Assembly: GCA_965229005.1 (NCBI GenBank)
Contig: CBDDIP010000001.1
Location: 186,001 to 250,000, forward strand
Reading direction: 5' to 3'
From: CBDDIP01 sp965229005
Lineage (GTDB): Bacteria; Actinomycetota; Acidimicrobiia; Acidimicrobiales; Ilumatobacteraceae
DNA: 64,000 nt
The position numbers and the translations under genes were made by a program. Within the stretch, counting starts at the first letter, position 1. Every line of letters starts with the position of its first letter. The notes under the pieces are model-generated. The model made no database searches. It was not told the origin of the DNA and saw nothing but the letters and a program-made list of their open reading frames with translations. Of the stretch, positions 43,825 through 52,650 are shown one piece after another.

Positions 43825-44466
43825 TCACATCCGGCGCATGGTGCCAATCAGGTCGCCCATCATGCCGCGGCACCGATCGCCGACGTCGTGGAGAGGTTCG
43901 TGCGCTCCGGCTTCCATCCAGCACGTGTGCGCCGTGTCGATGAGCACGCTGACCAGCCCACTGGCGAGGCGGGCGCGCATGCGCGCTTCCTCGCCGTCGC
44001 CTTCGCGTTCGAGCACGAGCTCGGCGGCGACCTCCGACAGCCGTGTCCGGAAGTACTCCGTGCCAGGCGGCTGCTGGCCAGGACGCTTCATCATCGCCAT
44101 GCGCTCACGAGCACGTGAGCCTTCGCCGTCGAGCGAACCGGACAGGACCTCGATGCTCTCGAACAGGCTGGTGATCACCGGCTCGTCGGCGGAACGCTTG
44201 TGGAACTCGACGCGCACGAGGTCGAGCAGTTGCTCGAACTCGGGGTACATGACTGCTTCCTTCGTGGGGAAGTAGCGGAAGAACGTGCGCGGGGCGACGT
44301 CGGCACGGTCGGCGATGTCGTTCACCGACGTGTTGTCGTAGCCACGCTCGGCGAACAGGTCCCACGCAGCGTCCTCGATGGCGCGACGCGAGGAGTCCTT
44401 CTTGCGCTGGCGAAGCCCCGAATGCGGCGCTGCGCCGACGGGTTCGTGGGTGATGCTCGCGGCCAC
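43825..44466 (-). CDS. TetR family transcriptional regulator
   Basis: A 213-residue TetR repressor. The DNA-binding domain occupies about residues 22-70: RRAIEDAAWDLFAERGYDNTSVNDIADRADVAPRTFFRYFPTKEAVM. The ligand domain is helical and ends GMMGDLIGTMRRM. It is divergent from the MFS exporter gene, and the region between carries two palindromes, one spanning the exporter's -35/-10 spacer. The likely role is repression of the exporter until a substrate binds. Confidence 0.9.
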   Translation of the reverse strand: MAASITHEPVGAAPHSGLRQRKKDSSRRAIEDAAWDLFAERGYDNTSVNDIADRADVAPRTFFRYFPTKEAVMYPEFEQLLDLVRVEFHKRSADEPVITSLFESIEVLSGSLDGEGSRARERMAMMKRPGQQPPGTEYFRTRLSEVAAELVLEREGDGEEARMRARLASGLVSVLIDTAHTCWMEAGAHEPLHDVGDRCRGMMGDLIGTMRRM

Positions 44467-44473
44467 GACGTCA

Positions 44474-44479
44474 ACGATA
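44474..44479 (-). promoter_or_regulatory. -10-like element of the tetR gene
   Basis: TATCGT ends 7 nt before GTG 44466 on the minus strand. Confidence 0.45.
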
Positions 44480-44515
44480 CGTCAGGAACCCACGGCATGT
44501 GGCAGTTGTGCATCT

Positions 44516-44545
44516 TGTCACAGTTGACATTTGGCAGTTCTGCCA
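44516..44545. promoter_or_regulatory. tandem operator palindromes and promoter of the MFS exporter
   Basis: TGTCA-CAGT-TGACA (44516-44529) and TGGCAG-TT-CTGCCA (44532-44545) are perfect palindromes. TTGACA (44524-44529) is an ideal -35 and TTTCAT (44547-44552) a possible -10, 17 nt apart, so the second palindrome fills the spacer. TetR binding there would block the polymerase. Confidence 0.65.
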
Positions 44546-44581
44546 GTTTCATGTGGAGAGCACAGAAAGCGGAGCACCCCC

Positions 44582-46230
44582 ATGAGCGAAACCAGCGTGA
44601 ACGCGAGCCAGGCCGACATCGAAGCCGACATCGCCGAGATCCCACCCGACGTCTACCGGCGCAGGTGGATGATCCTCGGGGTGCTGTGCACCAGCCTGCT
44701 GATCATCGTCATCGGCAACACGTCGCTGAACGTGGCGCTGCCGAAGATGTCCGAGGCACTCGGCCTCACCAACAGCCAGCAGCAGTGGGTGGTCGACGCC
44801 TACTCGTTGATCTTCGCCGGCATGCTCTTCACCGCCGGCACCTTGGGCGACCGATTCGGCCGCAAGGGCTTCATGCAGGCGGGCATCGTCATGTTCGGTG
44901 TCGCCTCGGCGTACGCCACGTTCGTCGCCGACTCGGCGGCGCAGGTGATCGCCGCTCGTGCGGTGATGGGCATCGGCGGCGCGCTGGTCATGCCGGCCAC
45001 GCTGAGCATCCTCGTCAACAGCTTCCCCGCCCACGAACGGGCCAAGGCGATCGGCATCTGGTCCGGCATCGCCGGCGGCGGCGGCGCACTCGGCCTGGTC
45101 CTCGGCGGCTGGCTCGTCGAGCACTTCTGGTGGGGCTCGTCGTTCGCCATCAACGTGCCCGTCACGGTGATCGCACTCGTCCTCGGCATCCGCATCATCC
45201 CCACGAGCAAGGAACCGCCACCCGTCGAAGCTCGATCCGACCGGTGCCGTGCTGTCCATGGCCGGCCTCGGCGTGTTCGTCTACGGGCTCATCGAAGCGC
45301 CGAAGTGGGGTTGGGGCTCGGCCACCAGCCTCGGCGTGATCGGCGCCGGCATCGCCCTGCTCGCGATCTTCGTGATGTGGGAGCTGCGCAGCAGCTCCCC
45401 GATGCTCGACGTGCGACTGTTCAAGGATCGCCGCTTCGGCGTCTCCAGCATCGGCATGATGCTCGTGTTCCTGACGATGTTCGGCTTCTTCTTCGTGGTC
45501 AGCCAGTTGTTCCAGCTCGTCCTTCGGCTACGGCTCGTTCGAGTCCGGTCTGCGGATGTTGCCGATCATGCCGATGATGGTCATCTTCAGCATGCGGGCG
45601 CCCAAGTTCGTCGAACGCTTCGGCGCTCGCTCCGTGGTCGCCACGGGCATGCTGCTCACGGCCGGCGGCGTGTTCATCCTGAGCTTCCTCGACGCCTCGT
45701 CCGGCTACGGCCACGTGCTGCTGGGCATGTTCGTGATGGCATCGGGCATGGGCTTGACGATGACGCCGATGACGGAGCTGATCATGTCGTCGGTGCCTCG
45801 CGACAAGGCCGGCGTCGGATCGGCGATGAACGACACCACCCGCGAGGTCGGCACCACGCTCGGCGTCGCGGTCCTCGGCAGCATCCTGTCGTCCGGCTAC
45901 ACCTCCAACCTCGGCAGCGCGGTCGCCGGCCTGCCGGACGGCGCTCGCAACATCGCCGAAGGGTCGCTGGCCGGTGCGCTCGGCGTGGCCCGCGATCTCG
46001 GCGGCACGCAGGGTGCGGCGCTCGTCGATGCGGCCAAGTCGGCGTGGTCCGACGGTTTGCAGCTGTCGATGCTGATCGGCGCCGGCATCGTGCTGGTCGC
46101 CGCCGTGATCGCCGCTCGCTACCTGCCCGGCAGGCTCGGCACGGCGACCGACCCGAACGGCGAATCGGTGATCGATCTCGACGGTTTCGAGTCCGAGGTC
46201 GACGGCTTCGCCGTGGTCGCTGGAGACTGA
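44582..46230 (+). pseudogene. DHA2-type MFS drug exporter, interrupted by two single-base frameshifts
   Basis: Multidrug efflux protein of the 14-helix type: N terminus YRRRWMILGVLCTSLLIIVIGNTSLNVALPKMSEALG, motif A-like GDRFGRKGFMQAG, and antiporter motif C region GIAGGGGALGLVLGGWLVEHFWWG. The frame breaks at about 45228, where the next frame reads LDPTGAVLSMAGLGVFVYGL; removing one G restores SKEPPPVKLDPTG. It breaks again at about 45520; removing one C restores FQLVFGYGSFESGLRMLPIM. With both corrected the protein is full length (about 548 residues). Both events are one-base insertions, so sequencing error is a serious alternative to inactivation. Divergent from the tetR gene. Confidence 0.8.
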
Positions 46231-46250
46231 CGCCACCGGTTTCCGATGCG

Positions 46251-46256
46251 TAGAGT
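46251..46256 (+). promoter_or_regulatory. -10-like element upstream of the LemA companion gene
   Basis: TAGAGT ends 9 nt before ATG 46266. Confidence 0.4.
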
Positions 46257-46265
46257 TCGCCCCGA

Positions 46266-46925
46266 ATGCCCGTCGTGCTGGTCCTCGTCGTGGTGGCGTT
46301 CGGGGCGCTCGCCGTCGTCGTCGCCAACCGCATGGCCAAGGCTCGTGACGCGCACGCCCGTCAGGTGGCCTCCCGAGCCGGGCTCCTGATCAACACGGGG
46401 CGGCTCGATCCACCCGACGAGCGCTTCGACGTGTTCACAACCGGCCACTCGCGCCGAGCCCAGTACCTGATGTGGCGACGCGACGATCCCGCCGAGGCGA
46501 GCGTGTTCCAGTACCAGTACACGACGGGGTCGGGTGACGACTCGCGGACGTTCCGCTACACGTGCGCCTACATCAGCACGGGACTCAACGCGCCGCTCAC
46601 CCGCATCGGACCGGAGGGCTTCTTCAGCGGTCTGCTGCGGGCGGTCGGCCTGCGCGACATCGAGGTGGAGTCGCCGACGTTCAACTCGCAGTACCGAGTC
46701 CGCTGCGCCGACGACCGCTTCGCCATCACGCTGCTCGAACCGCTCATGGTCGGCTGGTTCCTCGAGCGCGGGAACAAGCTCAGCTACCAGCTCAGCCACG
46801 ACCGAGCCATCGTCGTCAGCACGCAGCTGGACATCGAGCTGCTGCCCGGCTTCCTCGACTTCGCTCGCGAGTTCGCGGCGCACCTGCCCAAGGTGCTCCA
46901 CGAGCTCTACCCGGCATCGCGCTGA
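46266..46925 (+). CDS. membrane-anchored hypothetical protein beside LemA
   Basis: A 219-residue protein with one N-terminal membrane helix (MPVVLVLVVVAFGALAVVVA) and a soluble domain of alternating strands (AQYLMWRRDD, VFQYQYTTGSGDDSRTFRYTCAY). The later DIEVESPTFNSQYRVRCADDRFAITLLEPLM stretch resembles proteins of unknown function often encoded with LemA. No enzyme motif is seen. It lies 4 nt before the LemA gene, so the two are one unit. Confidence 0.7.
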   Translation: MPVVLVLVVVAFGALAVVVANRMAKARDAHARQVASRAGLLINTGRLDPPDERFDVFTTGHSRRAQYLMWRRDDPAEASVFQYQYTTGSGDDSRTFRYTCAYISTGLNAPLTRIGPEGFFSGLLRAVGLRDIEVESPTFNSQYRVRCADDRFAITLLEPLMVGWFLERGNKLSYQLSHDRAIVVSTQLDIELLPGFLDFAREFAAHLPKVLHELYPASR

Positions 46926-46929
46926 CGTC

Positions 46930-47457
46930 ATGGACGTGGTCATCGCCATCGCTGCCGTGGTCGTCATCATCGGCGTCGTTCCTGTGGTCTCCTACAACCG
47001 CTTCGTCGCCCAGCGCCAGGCCGTCGCGTCAGCATGGGCAACGGTCGGCGCCGAGCTGGACCGACGCCACCGGTTGATCCCCGAGCTCGTCACCCTCGTG
47101 CGCGTGGAAACCGAACGCGAGCGGCAGATCTTCACCCGGCTGGCGCAGGCGGCGGAGGCCCAACGTCACCCCGACGACGTGGCCGCGAGCGCACAGATCG
47201 ACACCGCAGTGCGCGCCGCTGCAGCGGCGGTCTTCGCCACCGGCGAGCGCACGCCGTCGCTCGCTTCACAGCCGAGCTACCGCGCCCTGCTCGAGGCGCT
47301 GACGATGTCCGAGGATCGGCTGGCCGCCGCCCGCCGCGTGTACAACTCGCGGGTCACCGACTTCAACCGTCGCATCGATGCCGTGCCCTCGTCCCTCGTC
47401 GCCAAGCGGATGGGCCTCTCGCCGGCGCCGTGGTTCGGCAGCGCCGGGAAGGACTGA
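46930..47457 (+). CDS. LemA family protein
   Basis: A 175-residue membrane protein: one N-terminal helix (VVIAIAAVVVIIGVVPVVSY) then the LemA helical bundle. The family core is evident in YNRFVAQRQAVASAWATVGAELDRRHRLIPELVTLV and the closing SEDRLAAARRVYNSRVTDFNRRIDAVPSSLVAKRMGLSPAPWF. LemA proteins sit in the membrane with an outside bundle; their molecular function is not established. Confidence 0.9.
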   Translation: MDVVIAIAAVVVIIGVVPVVSYNRFVAQRQAVASAWATVGAELDRRHRLIPELVTLVRVETERERQIFTRLAQAAEAQRHPDDVAASAQIDTAVRAAAAAVFATGERTPSLASQPSYRALLEALTMSEDRLAAARRVYNSRVTDFNRRIDAVPSSLVAKRMGLSPAPWFGSAGKD

Positions 47458-47462
47458 GCCGG

Positions 47463-47468
47463 TACGGT
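47463..47468 (+). promoter_or_regulatory. -10-like element of the PfkB kinase gene
   Basis: TACGGT ends 8 nt before GTG 47477. Confidence 0.45.
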
Positions 47469-47476
47469 GCGCAGCC

Positions 47477-48319
47477 GTGCTGGCCGCCATCGGTGATCTC
47501 GTCGAGGACATCGTCGTGCAGCTGCGCGGCGCCGTGCAGCTGGCCTCCGACACGGCATCCACGATCACCCGCCGACGCGGCGGCAGCGCCGCCAACGTGT
47601 GCGCCGCGGCCGCACTCGCGGGCGCGCCGACGCGGTTCATCGGCCAGGTCGGCGACGACGCCGCCGGGACGATGCTCACCGACATGCTGTCGTCGGCCGG
47701 GGTCGATCTCGCCGTTCGTCGCGCCGGGCGCACCGGCACCATCGTCGTGCTCGTCGATGCGCACGGTGAGCGAACGATGTTCCCCGACGCCGGTGCCAGC
47801 CGCCAGCTCGACGCGCCTGAGCGGTCGTGGCTCGACGGCGTCCACACGCTGCACATCCCCGTGTACTCGTTGGTCGACGAGCCGATCGCGACGTCGTCGC
47901 GCACGCTGGCCGAGTGGGCTCACGATGCGGGCGTGACAGTGAGCATCGACGCCTCGTCGGCGGGCGTGCTCGACGAAGCCGGCGTCGATCGGATGATCAC
48001 GGTGATGCGCGAGCTGCGACCGCGTGTGCTGTTCGCCAACGAGGCCGAAGCAGCGTGCCTCGGCGCCGAGGGGTTGGCGGCCATCGGCGCACCGATCGTC
48101 GTCGTCAAGCAGGGCCCCCGCCCGGCGCTCGTGCACGTGAACGGCACAGCCCCGGTTGAAGTCGCCGCCAACGACCTCGGCGCAGTCGCCGACACCACCG
48201 CCGCCGGCGACTCCTTCGCCGCCGGCTTCCTCAACGCGCTGGCTGCAGGAGCCGACCCCGTCGAAGCCGCCCACCACGGCCACGACCTCGCCGCGCGCGT
48301 GATCACCACCGCCCGTTGA
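47477..48319 (+). CDS. PfkB family carbohydrate or nucleoside kinase
   Basis: A 280-residue sugar kinase of the ribokinase/PfkB family. Signature 1 is GGSAANVCAAAALAGAPTRFIGQVGDDAAG and signature 2 is DTTAAGDSFAAGFLNALAAG, which carries the catalytic Asp (the GD of AAGDSF) and the anion hole. The lid region is short. Substrate unknown; ribokinase- or 2-keto-3-deoxygluconate-kinase-like enzymes are possible. GTG 47477 is used because the family N terminus AAIGDLVEDIV follows at once. Confidence 0.85.
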   Translation: MLAAIGDLVEDIVVQLRGAVQLASDTASTITRRRGGSAANVCAAAALAGAPTRFIGQVGDDAAGTMLTDMLSSAGVDLAVRRAGRTGTIVVLVDAHGERTMFPDAGASRQLDAPERSWLDGVHTLHIPVYSLVDEPIATSSRTLAEWAHDAGVTVSIDASSAGVLDEAGVDRMITVMRELRPRVLFANEAEAACLGAEGLAAIGAPIVVVKQGPRPALVHVNGTAPVEVAANDLGAVADTTAAGDSFAAGFLNALAAGADPVEAAHHGHDLAARVITTAR

Positions 48320-48346
48320 TCCGGTCAGCGGCGGAACGACACGTGA

Positions 48347-49543
48347 TCAGTAGAAGGTCTGGCAGTGCGGGGCTTCGGCGGTGGTGAAGAAGAGGTCGGC
48401 GCGACGCAGCACATCGGCGTTCCGTGCGGTTGCTCGCCGTCCGGCCACCAGCTCCGTCACCGAGACGCCACCGAGTGACAGCGCACCGAGCGCGGCGCCC
48501 GACAGCACCACATCGGGACGTGTGCGCACTCGCTTGCAAACGCCGCCGTCCGGTGAGCCCTCGATGCGGTACCGCTGACCGTCGGCTTCGATGACGAGAG
48601 CGTCGACGGTGCGGTACGTGCGCGCCGAGAAGAACGTCGGGACGTCGAGCACGTTCACCCAGATCCCATCGTTGAGACCAACGGTGCGCAGGGCGCGGGG
48701 GTTGTCGAGCAGGTATGGCAGCGGCTCGTCGATGGCCAGCTGGCGGGTGCGGATGGTCGCGACGAGGTCGACGCCGAGGATCGCGTGCCAGAGCTGCGCG
48801 TGCGCGTCGGGTGTCAACGCGACGATCTCGGTCAGGTCGAGCTTGTGCTGTGGCATCCCGGCGTTCCAGTCGTCGGTGATCCGGTACGTGGCGTAGCCGT
48901 CGGGATGAGCGAGCGTGTGGGTGATGCCACTGCCGCCGTCGCCGGGCAACGCACGGATCGCCAGCAGGAACCGCTGGAAGGCGTCGTCGCGCGCGACCTC
49001 GCCGGCACGACGACGATGGTGGCGCTCCCAGATCGCGGTGAGGTGGGCGAGCGCCTCGTCGCCCTGCACGAACCGCACCGATCGTGTGGTGGGCACCACG
49101 TCGGCGCGCAGCGAGCACAGGCGCCGATCGATCTCGGTGACGCGCACCCTGGTTGCCGCGCCGTACCCGAATCGCTCGTAGATCCCGCCCTCGCTCGCGG
49201 TGAGCATCGCCACCGGTTCGCCACGCGCGGCGATGCCGTCGTGACATGCGCTCATCAGCCGGCCGAGGATCCCTCGACGTCGATGGGTCGCGGCGACGGA
49301 CACCCACGTGACACCGCCCATGGGCACGATCGCGCCACCGGGCAGCGTGACGTCGAGCGCGTGGCTACCCGTGACACCGACGATCTCGTTGCCGTCGAAC
49401 GCGAGGTGGAAGCGGCCCATGTCGAGCGTCTGCCGGGAGAGGATCGCCCGCTCGTCGGTCGGTGTGTACCCGAAGGCGCGTGCATCGGCGTAGAGCATCG
49501 GCTCCCAGTCGTCCTCGCGCGCGGTCCTGATGACGATCCCCAT
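48347..49543 (-). CDS. Eis-type GNAT acetyltransferase
   Basis: A 398-residue tripartite acetyltransferase like mycobacterial Eis. The N-terminal GNAT domain has VTWVSVAATHRRRGILGRLMSACHDGIAARGEPVAML for acetyl-CoA. The middle GNAT-like region carries EGGIYERFGYGAATR and the C-terminal sterol-carrier-like domain ends RADLFFTTAEAPHCQTFY; Eis proteins also finish with a conserved C-terminal Phe/Tyr tail. Family members acetylate amines of aminoglycosides or peptides; the substrate here is unknown. Confidence 0.87.
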   Translation of the reverse strand: MGIVIRTAREDDWEPMLYADARAFGYTPTDERAILSRQTLDMGRFHLAFDGNEIVGVTGSHALDVTLPGGAIVPMGGVTWVSVAATHRRRGILGRLMSACHDGIAARGEPVAMLTASEGGIYERFGYGAATRVRVTEIDRRLCSLRADVVPTTRSVRFVQGDEALAHLTAIWERHHRRRAGEVARDDAFQRFLLAIRALPGDGGSGITHTLAHPDGYATYRITDDWNAGMPQHKLDLTEIVALTPDAHAQLWHAILGVDLVATIRTRQLAIDEPLPYLLDNPRALRTVGLNDGIWVNVLDVPTFFSARTYRTVDALVIEADGQRYRIEGSPDGGVCKRVRTRPDVVLSGAALGALSLGGVSVTELVAGRRATARNADVLRRADLFFTTAEAPHCQTFY

Positions 49544-49606
49544 GGGCGACAGTGTTCTCCATCAGCAACGCGCTCCGGTCACGGATTACGCACGACGACC
49601 CGCGAC

Positions 49607-49612
49607 TAAGTT
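49607..49612 (+). promoter_or_regulatory. -10-like element of the M20 amidohydrolase gene
   Basis: TAAGTT ends 7 nt before ATG 49620. Confidence 0.5.
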
Positions 49613-49619
49613 CGCCCGG

Positions 49620-50855
49620 ATGAGCTACACCCCGTCACGCGTCGTTGCCGATCTGCGCGAGCTGGCTGCTCGCACGGGCGGACCCGAAGGGTCCCGCCGG
49701 CTGGCTTGGACGCCCGAGTGGCTGGAGGCGCGAGCGTTGTTGCGCGAGTCGCTGGCCACGTTGCCGGTGGAGGTCGACACCGATGCCGCCGGCAACCTGT
49801 GGGCCGTGCTCCGTGGTTCCAGCGACGACATGATCGTGGTCGGCAGCCACCTCGACAGCGTTCCAAAGGGCGGCTGGCTCGACGGTGCGCTCGGCGTGAT
49901 GGCCGGGCTCGAGCTGCTGCGCGCCCTTGCCTCCGAAGGCACGCCGCCCGTCTCCGTGGCGCTCGTCGACTGGGCCGACGAGGAGGGCGCCCGCTTCGGT
50001 CGCAGCCTGTTCGGCAGCGCGGCATCGGTCGGCACGCTCGACGTCGAGATCCTCCGAGCGCTCACCGATCGCGAAGGCCAACGTCTTCCCGATGTGCTGT
50101 CCGCACACGGCGTCGACATCGACAACCTCGATGCGGCGCGCACCCGGATGCAGGACGTGAAGGCCTACCTCGAGGTGCACATCGAGCAGGGCCCGGTGCT
50201 GGAGTCGATGGGGCTCGGCATCTGCACGGTCACGGGGACGAAGGGCATCGAGCGCGAGCGATTGATCTTCACCGGACAGGCGTCGCACGCCGGCACGATG
50301 CCGATGGAGATGCGCCGCGACAGCTTCCGCGCAGCTGCACGGTTCGCGTTGGAGGTGGCCCAGATCGCCATCCGACACGACGGCGTCACCACCGTCGGCA
50401 GCGCGACGTGCTGGCCCGGCGTGGTCACCGCCACCGCTGGCGAGACGCGCATCACGCTCGACATGCGGCACATCGACGCCGGCGAACTGGCGGCGATGTA
50501 CCAGGAGTCGATCGACGCGGCCCACGCGGCAGCGGCAGCCGAGGGGTGCACCGTCGAGCTCGAGCACATCTTCCGCATCCCGCCGATGCCGTTCCACCCC
50601 AAGCTGCTCGACGCAGCGCGAGACGCCGTGCAGGCCGTCGAGGGTCACGCCGTCGAGCTGCCCTCGGGGGCGTTGCACGACGCCAGCGAGATGGCTCGCG
50701 AGGTTCCGACCGTGATGATCTTCTCCTCGTCGATCGGCGGGTTGAGCCACACCAAGGAGGAGGACACCTCCGACGAGCACCTGGAGATGGCGGTGGACGC
50801 GTTCCATCGCACGTGCCGTTCCGCCATCGAACTGGTCGCTGCCGGCGAGCTGTGA
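49620..50855 (+). CDS. M20-family Zn-dependent amidohydrolase (allantoate amidohydrolase / N-carbamoyl amino acid hydrolase type)
   Basis: Zinc peptidase-fold amidohydrolase of 411 residues. First metal site: VGSHLDSVPKGGWLDGALGVMAGLEL (His, Asp). Second: LVDWADEEGARFGRSLFGSAASVG (Glu-Glu catalytic/metal). The bridging YLEVHIEQGPVLESMGLGICTVTGTKG stretch (His-x-Glu-x-Gly-x-x-Leu) and GALHDASEMA near the end match allantoate amidohydrolase, ureidoglycolate and N-carbamoyl-L-amino-acid hydrolases. Which of these it is cannot be read from the sequence. ATG 49620 has TAAGTT 7 nt before it. Confidence 0.86.
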   Translation: MSYTPSRVVADLRELAARTGGPEGSRRLAWTPEWLEARALLRESLATLPVEVDTDAAGNLWAVLRGSSDDMIVVGSHLDSVPKGGWLDGALGVMAGLELLRALASEGTPPVSVALVDWADEEGARFGRSLFGSAASVGTLDVEILRALTDREGQRLPDVLSAHGVDIDNLDAARTRMQDVKAYLEVHIEQGPVLESMGLGICTVTGTKGIERERLIFTGQASHAGTMPMEMRRDSFRAAARFALEVAQIAIRHDGVTTVGSATCWPGVVTATAGETRITLDMRHIDAGELAAMYQESIDAAHAAAAAEGCTVELEHIFRIPPMPFHPKLLDAARDAVQAVEGHAVELPSGALHDASEMAREVPTVMIFSSSIGGLSHTKEEDTSDEHLEMAVDAFHRTCRSAIELVAAGEL

Positions 50856-50976
50856 CCGTCAAGCCGATCACGGTCGGTGGTAGGCAACACCTTCATTGTT
50901 GAGGTTTGTGCAAGTTCTGTGAGATCCAGTCAAGAACGTTGAAGTCTTCAGATCGTTTGCCGATTTCAGGACTGGA
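50856..50976 (+). promoter_or_regulatory. intergenic region upstream of the HD-GYP gene
   Basis: A 121-nt gap noticeably richer in A/T than its surroundings, probably containing the promoter of the HD-GYP gene. It includes the small palindrome TGAAG-T-CTTCA (50940-50950). No clear -10 or riboswitch is recognised. Confidence 0.35.
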
Positions 50977-52641
50977 ATGGAAGGGCAGACGGAGCAGACG
51001 GCGTCGCGCTGGGAACGGCGACCCTGGGCAGCGCGGCTGCTGCGCGCCACCGTGCTGGTCGTGCCGATCGTCGCCTCGATCGTCGCCGGCTACCTGCTCA
51101 CCGCACTGCTGCCGACGGTGGCCGGCCGCTGGCCGTCGATCGGTCGCTGGCTGGGGATCACCGCCCTGAGCACGGTCGTGCTCGTCTTCACCGATCGCTT
51201 CGCCCGCCGGCTGCTCCCGCTGGCACGACTGCTCGACCTGACGCTGCTCTTCCCCGATCGGGCCCCGTCGCGGTTCAGCATCGCCCTGCGCACCGGCACG
51301 ACCGCGCAGCTCGAGCGCAAGATCGCCGCGGTGCAGCGCGGCGAGACCAAGCTGGCCGAGGCGCCCGCAGACGCTGCACGCGAGCTCATCGAGCTGGTTG
51401 CCGCACTCGGTCGCCACGACCGCCTCACCCGCGGTCACTCGGAGCGGGTCCGGGCCTACTCGCAGCTGATCGGCGAGCAGGTCGGGATGAGCGAGATCGA
51501 GCTCGACCGGCTGCGTTGGGCGGGTCTGCTCCACGACATCGGCAAGCTGCGCGTGCCCACCGAGATCCTCAACAAGCCCGGCCGGCTGACCGACGAGGAG
51601 TTCGCGATCATCAAGCAGCACCCCGAGCACGGGCGAGTGCTCGCCGGCGGCCTCGCCGGGTGGCTGGGTGAGTCGATCCGCGCCGTGTGGGAGCACCACG
51701 AACGCTGGGACGGCAAGGGCTACCCGCGCGGGCTCACCGGCACCGAGGCAGCGCTGCCGTCACGCATCGTCTCCGTCGCCGACACCTACGACGTCATCAC
51801 GTCGTTGCGGTCTTACAAGAAGGCCACACCGGCCAGCGCTGCTCGCGCGGAGCTCGCTCGGTGCGCCGGATCGCAATTCGACCCCGACGTCGTCCGAGCG
51901 TTCATGAACGTGTCGCTCGGCTCGCTGCGCCGGGTCATGGGGCCGCTGTCGTGGTTGGCCCACCTCACCTTGTTCCCGCGGCAGCTCATCGCATCGGCGG
52001 TCCCACAGGCGGCCGCGGCGCTCACCGTCGTGGTCGGCGCATCCGGAGCGCAGATCGGCACCGTGCTCGCCGAGCGAGCGCCGATCATCGACCGTCCGAG
52101 CATCGTCGAGATGCGCACGCCGGGCGACGGCCGCATCGAGTCGAACGAGACCGAAGCCGGCGGGGCGCCACCTCAGTCAGCCGGTGAGGATCCAACGGAT
52201 ACGGCTGCGCCGAGTGCACCGGGGGCTCAGGGCGAACCCGAGAGCAGCACGGCCCCCGGCGACACCACGCCGCCGACCGGGAGCGATCCCGTCGCCACGA
52301 CGCCCGGCGAGGTCCCTGACACGACGCCAACGGGCACGACGCCAACGGGCACGACGCCAACGGGCACGACACCGACGGGCCCGACGCCGACCAGCACCCC
52401 GGCCACGCTCCTGCCCGGCATCACGGTGCTCCCAGCGGTGAGCCTCCCGGGCGTCAGCCTCCCGCCGATCACGTTGCCGCCGGTCAGCATCCCGCCGATC
52501 ACCGTACCCAGCATCTCGACCCCGCTCATCACGCTGCCGCCGGTGGTGATCACGGTGCCGGTGACCCTGCCCCCGATCACCCTTCCCCCGATCACGCTCC
52601 CGCCCATCACACTGCCCCCGATCACCCTGCCCCACCTCTGA
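50977..52641 (+). CDS. membrane HD-GYP phosphohydrolase with extracellular Pro-rich repeat tail
   Basis: A 554-residue protein. Two N-terminal membrane helices (ATVLVVPIVASIVAGYLLTAL and IGRWLGITALSTVVLVF) precede a cytoplasmic HD-GYP domain: RHDRLTRGHSERVRAYS, HDIGK (186-190), IKQHPEHGR, HHERWDGKGYPRGLTG (GYP at 248-250) and the VADTYDVITSLRSYK end. HD-GYP enzymes hydrolyse cyclic di-GMP or related dinucleotides. A third hydrophobic segment (about 344-368) would put the C terminus outside: a Thr/Pro linker with TPTGT repeats and an ITLPP/SLPPI repeat tail to the end. The role of the tail is unknown; wall spanning is a guess. Confidence 0.82.
   Translation: MEGQTEQTASRWERRPWAARLLRATVLVVPIVASIVAGYLLTALLPTVAGRWPSIGRWLGITALSTVVLVFTDRFARRLLPLARLLDLTLLFPDRAPSRFSIALRTGTTAQLERKIAAVQRGETKLAEAPADAARELIELVAALGRHDRLTRGHSERVRAYSQLIGEQVGMSEIELDRLRWAGLLHDIGKLRVPTEILNKPGRLTDEEFAIIKQHPEHGRVLAGGLAGWLGESIRAVWEHHERWDGKGYPRGLTGTEAALPSRIVSVADTYDVITSLRSYKKATPASAARAELARCAGSQFDPDVVRAFMNVSLGSLRRVMGPLSWLAHLTLFPRQLIASAVPQAAAALTVVVGASGAQIGTVLAERAPIIDRPSIVEMRTPGDGRIESNETEAGGAPPQSAGEDPTDTAAPSAPGAQGEPESSTAPGDTTPPTGSDPVATTPGEVPDTTPTGTTPTGTTPTGTTPTGPTPTSTPATLLPGITVLPAVSLPGVSLPPITLPPVSIPPITVPSISTPLITLPPVVITVPVTLPPITLPPITLPPITLPPITLPHL
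52321..52380 (+). repeat. 15-nt tandem coding repeat (TPTGT)
   Basis: Four copies of a 15-nt unit (ACGCCAACGGGCACG, the last slightly altered) within the HD-GYP gene, encoding T-P-T-G-T repeats. Copy number may vary between strains by slippage. Confidence 0.7.
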
Positions 52642-52650
52642 CACACGCCG

